This document shows, in pieces, positions 19,032-26,756 of a DNA stretch of 34,598 nucleotides; the first letter of the stretch is position 1, and each line of letters opens with the position of its first letter. Source of the stretch: Methylococcaceae bacterium (GTDB lineage: Bacteria; Pseudomonadota; Gammaproteobacteria; Methylococcales; Methylomonadaceae); contig JABFSH010000022.1 of assembly GCA_013140705.1 (NCBI GenBank), forward strand, positions 1 to 34,598. The letters are read 5' to 3'. The notes below the pieces were generated by a model, which saw only the letters and a program-made list of their open reading frames with translations, was not told the DNA's origin and did no database searches. The position numbers were made by a program, and so were the translations under genes.

Positions 19032-19397
19032 TTAGGATGATTTCTTGAGCTCTTGTTCCTTGGCTTGCTTTGCCCATTGCCTGGCGATGAAGGCTTGATG
19101 CGACGGTAAGATGACAGAGACGCGTTCAAAGCCTTCCTTTAAACCTCTGGGTTTGCCCCCTGCTAAAGCGTCCAGTGTTCTGGCGTCCAGGTCGGTTTCT
19201 TCCAAAAGTGAGGGCAAGGGTTCATCCAGCGCATCGGCAATTCGTTCCATAATCCGTAATGACGGATTGCCTTTGCCGTTGGTTAAATCGGATATGAATG
19301 ATATGGAGACACCTGACATTTCTGCGAGTTGTTCTTTGGTCATATCCTTCTCGTTCAGTATTCGAAGGATGTTAGTAAAAAATATCTGGTTATACAT
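19032..19397 (-). CDS. XRE-family regulator, TrbA-like
   Basis: A 121-residue transcriptional regulator. The N-terminal helix-turn-helix is at about residues 8-60: LAEMSGVSISFISDLTNG is the HTH and NPSLRIMERIADALDEPL its Cro/C1-type extension. The C-terminal part (GFERVSVILPSHQAFIARQW) is unlike phage repressors and resembles the tail of TrbA-type repressors of conjugation genes, which is recollection rather than a search result. It would repress transfer genes; the only one left nearby is the trbB fragment on the same strand. The gene looks intact. Confidence 0.75.
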   Translation of the reverse strand: MYNQIFFTNILRILNEKDMTKEQLAEMSGVSISFISDLTNGKGNPSLRIMERIADALDEPLPSLLEETDLDARTLDALAGGKPRGLKEGFERVSVILPSHQAFIARQWAKQAKEQELKKSS

Positions 19398-19711
19398 TAG
19401 CTATTGCCCCAAATTTAGCTGCTAAACAATTAAGGCGCTTCTGACAATAAGAATTCTTTAGCATAATTGATGAATAGGACAAATAATCGATTCCATAGGC
19501 TCGATAGTATAAAGGATTTTGGGGGCAATACTGTGCTAAGGGTATTTCGAGTAATTAATATTCAATATTTTCCAAAGTTGGACTGGAATCAACCTCGAAA
19601 TACTACTATGCACAAAATATATTTTTATAAATCAACGATAATAAATTTGTAATGAATCAAAACCAGTATTGAGACCTGTAAAATATTGTACGTTGGTTTA
19701 TAAACTTCTGG
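19398..19711. other. AT-rich intergenic region, no gene seen
   Basis: The stretch between the TrbA-like gene and the stop of the DUF3570 gene is AT-rich and holds only short frames without ribosome sites. No convincing terminator hairpin for the DUF3570 gene was found. Confidence 0.4.
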
Positions 19712-22528
19712 TTAAAACGCCACATTCCAGGTTGCTGACAAAGTGTCATCGCGATCAAGCTGATAGCCGTTGAAATCGGTATGGACCGGTTGCAGCCATT
19801 CGACACTGAAACGGTTGCCGGCCAAATCGCCCGACGGCACCATCGCACTCAGGCCAAAACCGACATCCCAGAAACGCCCGCCATAATTTTGCGGGTAGTC
19901 TTGCGGGCCGAACTTCAGGATGCTGCTGGGTGAACCATCCTGATTGATGAACTGCCCATCTGTCCCATTAAATTGACCGTGAATTCTATCTTGTACGGTA
20001 TAAACACCGCGCACCGAAGCGCTTAACCAGTGGGTCAGGCTATAGCCACCCCAAGCCGTAGACTGGAACAAATCACCCAAACGATAGCCTGATGGGTTAT
20101 GGTCTTCCATGCGCACCGTGCCACTGGCCTGCGCACCCCATGACCAATCGTCGAGATGTCCCGTGTAAGTCAGGCTGGGTTTGAAATCCCAGGTACCACT
20201 GCCGAGCTGCATGCCGTAGTCCATAAAGCCGCCGTCTGCCGTGTGTGCGCGCCGAAGCTGAATGTTCACATCACCGGTAGGGGCACTGAGTCCAAAGGTT
20301 GTGTGAACGTGATGCATACCACTGTCAAACAATTTAAACAGGGCATACATCCCCAAATCGCCAATGCCGCCCGTTTCATGAGCATTTTGGGTATGATGGG
20401 TAAAATGCCCAGCCGCATTACCGGCGTTGAGCACATCGCTGGCCTGGATTCCGTCAAGCGCCCTCATATCCATGTGCATATCGACAAACTGCGGCATCAG
20501 CATCAAGGTCAGCCAATCAGTCGCTGCGTACATCAAATCCAGCATGTGCATGCTCATGGACATATTGCTTGGTACTAAATAGCAGGGATCGCTGCCACAG
20601 CCGTTCGCACCAATAAGTGTGTCGCTTATCTTATTGCTGCCGTTGAGCATATTAGCGCTCTGGCTGTTCCACATGAAGCGGTAGCCCACCATAAAATCCC
20701 CGGCCTTGGGCAGCATGTGGTCGAACATGACGCCGGCCGGCGCATGCACACCATGCGCATTGTGGTTATGTTCTGCATGTGCACCAAGGGTGCCGCCACC
20801 CAACGACAAGGCTTCCAGGTTGACTTTCAAAGCGGCATTCGCCACCCAATAATCAAAATTGGCATAGGCCGCTTCACCACCGCCGCCAAGCTTTAAAGCG
20901 CCCTGATGGGTGTAATACTCAAAACCGGTTTCCAGCGCAATACCTTTGGCAAACTGCTTGGTGACGCTTACTCCGCCGCTTAATGTGCCAAAACCTGAAA
21001 GCCGCTGGTCGCTGGAATAATGGGCCGGCAATTTATTGGGGTCAAATGACTTCGTCTTATTGCCGTTAAAACTGACCGATGGCGGTGCCGGGTTGCCGTT
21101 GGCATCAACTAAGCCAACAATCGTATCTGGAAAAAGAACCGGGTCAAAAACCTGTGAATATTCATTGCCGTCGGAGCCAAATACAATTGGATTTCCCTGA
21201 GCGTCCAATACATTGGTTGAATAAGCCTGTTGCGTTATGACATAAGGCGTGTAAAAATCTGCTGCATCCTGAGAGTAGTAGCGAATTCTGGGCGTCACCG
21301 TCCAACCGCTGCCTAAAGGCTGCACCCAGTCCGCTTCAAACGTATGTCCGTGGATACCCCAATCGTCTGCCGAAAAATGGTAATCAAAATGGAGTGCTGC
21401 ATCCAGTGCGTTAATATATTGCACATAACGTCCCCCTACATTGTACTGATTACGCACTTCCGGTCGCTGCTCGGTATAAATATTAATTTTGGCCGGGAAT
21501 ATCCCCGCCGGCAAATCGCCATATTGAAGCGGGTCAGGGTTAAAATCCGCGAACGCAATGGCCACTCCCTTATAGGGATTGCTTAAATAGCCGGTACTTC
21601 GGGTATAGCTGAAATCCGCGCTTAGCAGGGCATCCTTGTTCAAGATCTGTGTGATACCCAAATGCGTCGCCCAATCCTGACGGGTGCCATGAATGATTTT
21701 TTCAGTAACTGTTCCTGAGGCATTTCTTATTTGCGTCAGTTGATTTTCTGGAAGAAGATCTTTAATCGTATAATCATCATGGTCAAGCGTGGCATGGGTA
21801 TAGCTGTTGGTATAACTTAAATCAGCATTAACGGTTGTCTGTTTCTGGTTAAAATCGAAACGTCCGCCAATATTGCCAAAACGGGAATCATAGTCATCTT
21901 CAATCGAAAGGCCGCCGCCGACGCTGACAGCTGCGTTATCCCAATCATAACTCAGTTTAAAATCGCCTTGTTTGCGGGTTTCCGGCGAGGCCGTTGCCAA
22001 CACATGGGTCAGCCTTTGATCATTTTTAAAAAGGGGCAATCCCGTGTTCAAATCAAATCCACCGGTTTGAAAAAGCGGAATTAACTGAGAATCCACATAG
22101 AGATTGTTTAACCCGGCACCACTAGTTGCATAGGGGGATGCTCCGGTGATGGAATCATTATTTATGATGGCCTGATTTCCCGTGGCCAGAAAAGGCGTTG
22201 TCGCCATCGGCGTCGCACCACCCCAAGTATCCTGCAGGTAATTGAAGGCAAATTTGACTCGATCAGTCAAGCTGACCCGAGAGCTGCCATGCAGACTGTC
22301 AACCTCGATCGGGTTAAAACTTTTTGAACCCATCGTTTCAACCCCATCCGTGATAGCGATATCCCGTTTGCCTTCCTGATAATGGCTGTACTGGGAATCG
22401 ACGCCGTCATCTTCTGCGGCATGGACGCTCTGCTGCAATAAGCCTGGCAAGACTAAGGCTGCGGCGGTCAATGCCGATAATGAAGTCCGTGTGCTGTTTT
22501 TCTGCGTATCTTTTTTTGCTTGAGTCAT
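19712..22528 (-). CDS. Large DUF3570 outer-membrane beta-barrel protein, His/Met-rich
   Basis: A 938-residue exported protein. A basic N-terminus and signal peptide end near residue 38 (SVHAAED). Residues 40-560 match the DUF3570 type: SRVSLTDRVKFAFNY, many alternating-hydrophobic strands, and the ending ALETGFEYYTHQGALKLGGGG. Residues 600-938 look like a second barrel of the phenol-MetA-degradation type, with GDLGMYALFKLFDSG and FGLSAPTGDV, ending in an aromatic residue (WNVAF), as in outer-membrane proteins. The second half has His/Met clusters (about residues 583-600, 663-690 and 710-722) that could bind copper. A good aggaag ribosome site precedes the ATG. Its function is unknown; it stands alone. 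Confidence 0.75.
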   Translation of the reverse strand: MTQAKKDTQKNSTRTSLSALTAAALVLPGLLQQSVHAAEDDGVDSQYSHYQEGKRDIAITDGVETMGSKSFNPIEVDSLHGSSRVSLTDRVKFAFNYLQDTWGGATPMATTPFLATGNQAIINNDSITGASPYATSGAGLNNLYVDSQLIPLFQTGGFDLNTGLPLFKNDQRLTHVLATASPETRKQGDFKLSYDWDNAAVSVGGGLSIEDDYDSRFGNIGGRFDFNQKQTTVNADLSYTNSYTHATLDHDDYTIKDLLPENQLTQIRNASGTVTEKIIHGTRQDWATHLGITQILNKDALLSADFSYTRSTGYLSNPYKGVAIAFADFNPDPLQYGDLPAGIFPAKINIYTEQRPEVRNQYNVGGRYVQYINALDAALHFDYHFSADDWGIHGHTFEADWVQPLGSGWTVTPRIRYYSQDAADFYTPYVITQQAYSTNVLDAQGNPIVFGSDGNEYSQVFDPVLFPDTIVGLVDANGNPAPPSVSFNGNKTKSFDPNKLPAHYSSDQRLSGFGTLSGGVSVTKQFAKGIALETGFEYYTHQGALKLGGGGEAAYANFDYWVANAALKVNLEALSLGGGTLGAHAEHNHNAHGVHAPAGVMFDHMLPKAGDFMVGYRFMWNSQSANMLNGSNKISDTLIGANGCGSDPCYLVPSNMSMSMHMLDLMYAATDWLTLMLMPQFVDMHMDMRALDGIQASDVLNAGNAAGHFTHHTQNAHETGGIGDLGMYALFKLFDSGMHHVHTTFGLSAPTGDVNIQLRRAHTADGGFMDYGMQLGSGTWDFKPSLTYTGHLDDWSWGAQASGTVRMEDHNPSGYRLGDLFQSTAWGGYSLTHWLSASVRGVYTVQDRIHGQFNGTDGQFINQDGSPSSILKFGPQDYPQNYGGRFWDVGFGLSAMVPSGDLAGNRFSVEWLQPVHTDFNGYQLDRDDTLSATWNVAF

Positions 22529-23011
22529 TGTTAACTTCCTAGTTTATTTACATTTTCCAAATGACTAGGAACCCTTCCTAACCATGTTTGGCGATGTGGG
22601 GTATGCATTGATTAGGTGTAAAAAGCCCAACTAAGAAATAAGCAATACTTAAGCCATTAACTACAATCCCAGCGTTGGCAAGGGTTTCAGTGGGTTTAAT
22701 GTTTTGGCGGTGATAGGAATGTGCGGCATATTACAAGCTCACTGCGCCAAATGACTTATTGTAAGGTTATATCCCGGAAATTTGCATACCTCCGTAGGGT
22801 GGCCATGGGTGATACTCGCCCCAATTTTGGATGGGGATCAGCCGGGTCGGTACGTTGGATTCTGACATATGATTCACCATGAATTTGTTATAATTCGCCG
22901 CTCTGAATTGCGACTTGTTGTAATCATAAGACATTGAATTTTATTGTGTTCTTAGTGAGCCTTCTTTCCGTTAGTTCCGCCTTAGAGCCGGTCTTAGTGC
23001 CGCTTTTGGGC
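22529..23011. other. Gene-free region upstream of the DUF3570 gene
   Basis: This holds the leader and promoter region of the DUF3570 gene on the minus strand, with a small inverted repeat aggaa/ttcct at about 22568-22580. Towards its right end are repeated short motifs (cttagtgccg at about 22993 and 23026). No coding sequence is apparent. Confidence 0.4.
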
Positions 23012-23039
23012 ATAAAAAAAACCGGCTTAGTGCCGGTTT
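23012..23039 (-). terminator. Leftward terminator after the 70-residue frame
   Basis: The stem aaaccggc/gccggttt with a five-base loop is followed on the minus strand by eight T. It lies 12 bases after the stop codon at 23052, which supports transcription of that frame. Confidence 0.8.
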
Positions 23040-23051
23040 GTCAGTTGGTAG

Positions 23052-23264
23052 TTATTCATTTTTAAACCACTTTCGATACTTCTCACAAAAGTCCGCTTTT
23101 GAGATCTTATCGCCGCCGTTAAGTATGATGTATTGCTTTGTGATCGTTTTTATTAGGCTGTCTTTAAAGTCGCCATCCACAATACGCCCCCAGGCTGTGA
23201 TAGCTTCCAGGTCTGTCAAGTACTGAACTTTGTAGTGCCCGAAAATCTTATATAGTAATATCAA
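23052..23264 (-). CDS. Small uncharacterised protein, possibly the remnant of a longer gene
   Basis: A 70-residue frame from a TTG, ending at a strong terminator. It contains LTDLEAITAWGRIVDGDF and ends KYRKWFKNE; the family is not recognised. The same frame stays open upstream to about 23345 and translates as protein-like sequence (RFVDVRGDGKQGKKLIPLK) with no ATG, GTG or TTG start. In the adjacent frame an ATG at about 23351 gives MVIEVR and then a stop. A single frameshift could therefore have broken a gene of about 100 residues, of which this is the larger part. The aagga before the TTG is too close to be a good ribosome site. Confidence 0.45.
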   Translation of the reverse strand: MILLYKIFGHYKVQYLTDLEAITAWGRIVDGDFKDSLIKTITKQYIILNGGDKISKADFCEKYRKWFKNE

Positions 23265-23345
23265 TCCTTCGTTGGTCTCTCTTTTCAGCGGAATTAGTTT
23301 TTTTCCCTGTTTGCCATCACCCCTTACATCAACGAACCTCGATAA

Positions 23346-23958
23346 CCATTAGACGGACATTTTTCTATTATGATTTATTCCTGTTCGTCTTATTTTCTAT
23401 TGCAAACCGATTTTGACTTACGCGGTTAATTTTTTGGAGCTGATGATTCCGAGCTTCACATTCCCTATGTGATCGGATATACGTTAAGTTCAGGAATAAA
23501 CAAGTGATAGACGGCAACGGGTCGAAAGCAACGACGAGCCCTATGAAATCTCGAATGGCAGCTTTTTGGATATAAGATGACTATGTATGGAACAAAAAGT
23601 TATCGATAACAGAATTCTCCGACAAGACTTTGTTCAGGATGATACTTTATTCCCAGATCACAGAATGGACTTGAACTCGAGAACAACTGATTACAAATCC
23701 TGTGCTTAACAAAACATATTCATAATCAATAGCTTGTACGAATCGCCAAGTCATAAGCTACTACGTATTTACTACGCCAAACGCTGATGTAATTTTAACG
23801 TAGTGACAAATTTACTACACAGACTACATTGCATTCTTCCTGACTTTTCTTAATTTTATGTGCAGAAAATGAGTGGAATTGCAAAGCGACATTAACTTCC
23901 CAACTTTGGTCTGCATTTCTTGGCGAACTCTGGTGCGGGGAGTTAAAACGGCCAAGCT
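23346..23958. other. Gene-poor region with a tRNA-like fragment
   Basis: No gene is supported in about 610 bases. Short ctac-type repeats occur around 23758-23826. A tRNA-like segment at 23664-23705 is listed separately. The composition and lack of frames suggest decayed mobile DNA. Confidence 0.4.
23664..23705 (-). other. Degenerate tRNA-Thr(TGT)-like fragment, possible attachment-site relic
   Basis: The minus strand reads gatttgtaatcag followed by gagttcaagtcc, which match the anticodon arm and T-loop region of a tRNA-Thr with anticodon TGT at about the right spacing. The stems are mismatched and the 5' half and CCA end are absent. It could be the remnant attachment site of an element that integrated at a tRNA gene, or coincidence. 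Confidence 0.3.
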
Positions 23959-24255
23959 TTACCTTCCAGAATTTATGATGCTTTCAATGTCTCTGCTACC
24001 GTGAAGGACACGGATGATGTCGATGCCTGTTTGTGAAGTTCGGTAGAAAATTAAATACGAATCGACGGGGAATTTATACAATTTGCAGTATTCATCTCGC
24101 TGGATACCAATCCCTGGGGAATTGGCTAATAGTTCGCATTTTTGCTTGAGCATTGTCATGTACTGGGATGCAACGCGTGATTTGTCCCTGGCAATAAAAT
24201 CTCGAATTTCTTTTAAATCGCTCCTGGCTAGCGGTGTAAATCTTGCGGTTGCCAT
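23959..24255 (-). CDS. ParE/RelE-family toxin
   Basis: A 98-residue ParE-type toxin. The N-terminal ARFTPLARSDLKEIRDFIA and the C-terminal IIRVLHGSRDIESII (the typical RVLHxxRD block) are clear, with the SYLIFYR strand before it. ParE toxins inhibit DNA gyrase; RelE relatives cut mRNA, and the two cannot be separated firmly here, though RVLHGSRD favours ParE. It is the second gene of the pair, 28 bases after the antitoxin, with an ATG start and no visible damage. Confidence 0.9.
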   Translation of the reverse strand: MATARFTPLARSDLKEIRDFIARDKSRVASQYMTMLKQKCELLANSPGIGIQRDEYCKLYKFPVDSYLIFYRTSQTGIDIIRVLHGSRDIESIINSGR

Positions 24256-24283
24256 GGTGATGAAGCCCTGAAATCTAGGGGCT

Positions 24284-24529
24284 TTAAATGAGATCGTTAA
24301 AAGCGGTTTCGCTATCCAGTAATTGACCTTCGTCGGCTTGCCTAATACCTGCGTTTAAGTCACTTTGTAAGGCTTGCACTTTTAACTGTTGATAAGCCGC
24401 ATATTCGCTTTCAGATATCATGACCGCGACAGCGCGGCCTTTTTTCTCGATCGTTACCGGGTTGCGCTGCGCCATATCGAGTAAGGCGCCAAAATTAGTT
24501 TTAGCTTCGGTTGAAGGCATTCTGACCAT
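24284..24529 (-). CDS. Phd/YefM-family antitoxin
   Basis: An 81-residue antitoxin. The N-terminal Phd-type DNA-binding fold includes STEAKTNFGALLDMAQ (about residues 6-21) and PVTIEKKGRAVAVMISESEY. The C-terminal part is acidic and expected to wrap the toxin. A GGAG ribosome site precedes the ATG and overlaps the edge of a long operator palindrome, so repression by antitoxin or toxin-antitoxin complex is likely. It is the first gene of the pair, upstream of the ParE-like toxin. Confidence 0.9.
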   Translation of the reverse strand: MVRMPSTEAKTNFGALLDMAQRNPVTIEKKGRAVAVMISESEYAAYQQLKVQALQSDLNAGIRQADEGQLLDSETAFNDLI

Positions 24530-24966
24530 TGTATTTGCTCCATAATGATTAAAATGGTTATTTTAATCATTATGGCTAGCTGTTGTAGGATTTGCAAGAA
24601 AAGATAATTGCATGCTGCCTCGTCTTCAGAAAGATCTTCCAGGTTACCCACTTTGTAAAACACGAACGCATCATCCGAATCGATTGCAGGTATGGTAGGG
24701 AATTTGAATGAAGCATAAATAAATTTGTTTAGACGTAACTCTCTGAGTTCCCTTTTAATTTCAAGCTCTAATGATTCTCTATAGTTTTCTTGGCTTACTA
24801 TTAGCTGGCTGGCTTCAGGTAAATTCTGACTATTTAACCATTGCCATTCCGATTTAGATAAGCGCTTGCCCAACTCCGCTTTGCGCAATATGAAACTTAA
24901 TGTACTGAGTGGGTTGGTAGAGTATCCACTGGGAATATTATATTTTTCAAACAAGCTTGTTGTCAT
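24454..24966 (-). CDS. Uncharacterised protein with a chimeric C-terminus running into the antitoxin gene
   Basis: A 170-residue frame with a good ribosome site (aggtaag) before the ATG. About the first 130 residues look like a genuine charged, helical protein (ILRKAELGKRLSKSEWQWLN near residue 27; LEDLSEDEAACNYLFLQI near residue 113). The last 40 residues are encoded by the operator palindrome (IMIKITILIIME) and by the out-of-frame start of the antitoxin gene. The natural end of this protein was probably lost when the toxin-antitoxin module arrived. It is the third gene of the leftward operon with the zinc-ribbon protein and the Mrr-like nuclease. Family not recognised. Confidence 0.6.
   Translation of the reverse strand: MTTSLFEKYNIPSGYSTNPLSTLSFILRKAELGKRLSKSEWQWLNSQNLPEASQLIVSQENYRESLELEIKRELRELRLNKFIYASFKFPTIPAIDSDDAFVFYKVGNLEDLSEDEAACNYLFLQILQQLAIMIKITILIIMEQIQWSECLQPKLKLILAPYSIWRSATR
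24540..24575 (-). promoter_or_regulatory. 36-bp operator palindrome of the toxin-antitoxin pair
   Basis: ccataatgattaaaat and attttaatcattatgg are perfect 16-base inverted copies around the centre ggtt. The element ends 10 bases before the antitoxin start. Its position and length fit an autoregulatory operator overlapping the promoter. It also lies inside the 3' end of the neighbouring frame that starts at 24966. Confidence 0.85.
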
Positions 24967-25009
24967 TTCTTACCTGCTGGTGTTGTAATTTCCCAGTTTT
25001 ATCAATTAT

Positions 25010-25676
25010 TTAAAGCTTTCCATCACGATATAAAGTTTCAAATTTAGCTTTTGCTTGTATGTAAGCGTGGACGCAGCCATTGTTCGCGTTCTTCGTCATG
25101 TTTCCGAAACATTCCTCTGGCTTTTTATAAAAAGCCTTGAATTTGGCTTGTTTTCGTATGGCTTCTTGATCTGTCAATCAACACCGAAAATTTTCCACCT
25201 TTACAACGATAGCAATAGGTTTGATAGCAATGGGTGCATAACATAAGATTTTCAAGTCTATAGCTTTCGTCACACTGCTTACAAGAGTTGAGATGGCGTT
25301 CGTTCAGTCGATCCCTATACCAATTTGGTGGTTGTTCTGCAAGCGAGGCATTTAGGAAATCACGTAGAGATTCGCTAATGCCATCTGCTTTTGCGCCGAC
25401 ACTAGATTCCCAGAAAATAAGACTAAGTAAGGGCAATCCATTTATCAAGCTTTTAGGAGGCCTGCCATTTGAATTCCATGTATCCGCTAGTGATTCAAAA
25501 CTGCTGTGCGCGGACATTGAGGGCTTCAAACTACCAACGTCTTTTTTTTCAGTCGACGCAATGCAAGCTTCTCTACGCTGAATAGCAATTAAGCCGCGAC
25601 CGATCAAACTGGTTGATGGTGTTGCAGTGGTATTGACTGCTCGGGTTCCAGTAATAATCGGTAGTTGATCAGTCAT
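25010..25676 (-). pseudogene. Zinc-ribbon protein gene broken by an insertion-sequence end
   Basis: The reading frame from the ATG at 25676 begins MTDQLPIITGTR and overlaps the nuclease stop by eight bases. It carries a zinc ribbon of three CxxC pairs (residues 132/135, 147/150, 155/158) and then reaches a 32-base insertion-sequence end, after which it is read in the wrong frame and stops at 25125. In another frame the sequence after the scar continues as plausible protein (QEAIRKQAKFKAFYKK, KKPEECFGNMTKNANNG) to a stop at 25010-25012. The intact gene would thus have been about 210 residues. The function is unknown, but the operon position ties it to the Mrr-like nuclease. A 183-residue truncated product may still be made. 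Confidence 0.7.
25169..25200. mobile_element. 32-bp insertion-sequence end (scar), copy 1
   Basis: This sequence (beginning atctgtcaatcaacac and ending attttccacct) is identical to 28538-28569 in the same orientation. It resembles the terminal repeat of IS21-type elements, which carry several short repeats at each end. Here it sits inside the zinc-ribbon gene, exactly where the frame breaks. No transposase is present. Confidence 0.6.
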
Positions 25677-26244
25677 GTCGATTTGATGTTTGACCTTGCA
25701 TCTGCAAGATGAGTTTACCAAGTTCCTTACTACCAATCAGTCGCACATTGGATTGTCTGGCGAGTTCGACGGCATTAGCTGTGTAATTGCCTGTGGTGAC
25801 GACCCAAGCACTTTGACATCGATAATAAGCCATACCGGATAATGCTTCCTGCACGGCAGCTACGCCGACACTGCCGGTATAGCATTTAGCTTGGATGGCG
25901 ATTCGTTGCTGGTCTTTATGCAGGATCAGGTCTGCACCGTAGTCGCCGGTTATTGGCGTTTTTTCGGCTAGATAACCTTGAGTTTTAAATAGCTTGGCAA
26001 GATAATCCTCAAATTCTGTGCCACAGAGCTTTTTAAGTTCGTCAATGTGCAGCGAACCATAGTGATGTTGCCAACGCTCATGTTCATTCTGTTTATGTCG
26101 TAACTCTTTGCGCTGTTGCTTGGCAAAGTCCAAGGTGTTACGCAAATATTTGGCTTGTGGGTCTTCTTTGGTCGGTTGTGGTTGCTGTGTTTCCTGTTTG
26201 TTAGGTGCCTCATTTCCGAATATCAAGTTTCTTAGCCAGCTCAT
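25669..26244 (-). CDS. Mrr-like restriction endonuclease
   Basis: A 191-residue nuclease of the Mrr/HJC-like PD-(D/E)XK superfamily. The N-terminal 60 residues are polar and probably helical (AKQQRKELRHKQNEHERW). The nuclease domain starts at about residue 74: GTEFEDYLAKLF with the first acidic residue near 79, DYGADLIL with Asp105, and IAIQAKCY with Gln118 and Lys120. The C-terminal VVTTGNYTANAVELARQ and VRLIGSKEL are typical of this family. It probably cuts modified or foreign DNA (type IV-like) or acts within a defence operon. It is the first gene of the leftward three-gene operon; the next gene overlaps it by eight bases. Confidence 0.88.
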   Translation of the reverse strand: MSWLRNLIFGNEAPNKQETQQPQPTKEDPQAKYLRNTLDFAKQQRKELRHKQNEHERWQHHYGSLHIDELKKLCGTEFEDYLAKLFKTQGYLAEKTPITGDYGADLILHKDQQRIAIQAKCYTGSVGVAAVQEALSGMAYYRCQSAWVVTTGNYTANAVELARQSNVRLIGSKELGKLILQMQGQTSNRHD

Positions 26245-26756
26245 TAGATATGGTTAGTTTCTGTTTCTTCGTTTAAGAATAGTCGGCTTAATTAATATGA
26301 TCAAGCTGACGGAAGGGCGTATTCATTAAACTAATCATGCCATAAATCGATATTAATCAGAAAAAGGCAATTTTGTATTATTCATCATGGTTATGATTAA
26401 CTTAAGAATTAAGGGGTTTGCTTTAATCGTCATGATCTTTTGCTACCATTTGGCAATGTCTGCTCCTGGCAACCGCCAACGCCCGGTTTTGGCCGATATT
26501 ACATAAATGGTTGATATGAGCCACAGTCTCCTTTGGAGAATCTCGGAATTCGTATATAAGACTTTGTTTCATATATAAAAATAACTAAGAATCTATCATT
26601 TAGAGTAGTATTGTGCATGAAACTTTATACAAAGATTAACCGATAACACTATGTGTTAATGGCTCGTCGGAATATTGCCGTCTGAACCGATGTCGACCAA
26701 TCTCATTTTATGTTTTCCGGCAGTTTAATAATTAACTTTTTATAAAAAAATACTGT
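26245..26756. other. Gene-free region with one copy of a 58-bp inverted repeat
   Basis: About 510 bases without a supportable gene, presumably including the promoter of the Mrr-like operon at its left end. It contains a repeat copy at 26483-26540, listed separately. The rest is AT-rich. Confidence 0.4.
26483..26540 (+). repeat. 58-bp repeat, copy A (inverted copy at 34038-34095)
   Basis: When one copy is reverse-complemented, the two share ttttggccgat, ggttgatatgagccacagt (19 bases) and ttggaga at the same spacing, about 80 percent identity by eye. The copies face each other and bracket the AAA ATPase, methyltransferase, Vsr, DUF6398 and GNAT genes. Confidence 0.7.

Noticed and set aside
20156-20578. 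140-residue rightward frame opposite the DUF3570 gene
   Set aside because: Antisense of the His/Met-rich region; no start signals, and the minus-strand protein has a signal peptide and barrel pattern.
23758-23826. Repeated ctac-type motifs suggesting a CRISPR array or iterons
   Set aside because: The units are too short and irregularly spaced, and there are no spacers or cas genes; no CRISPR array was seen anywhere in the window.
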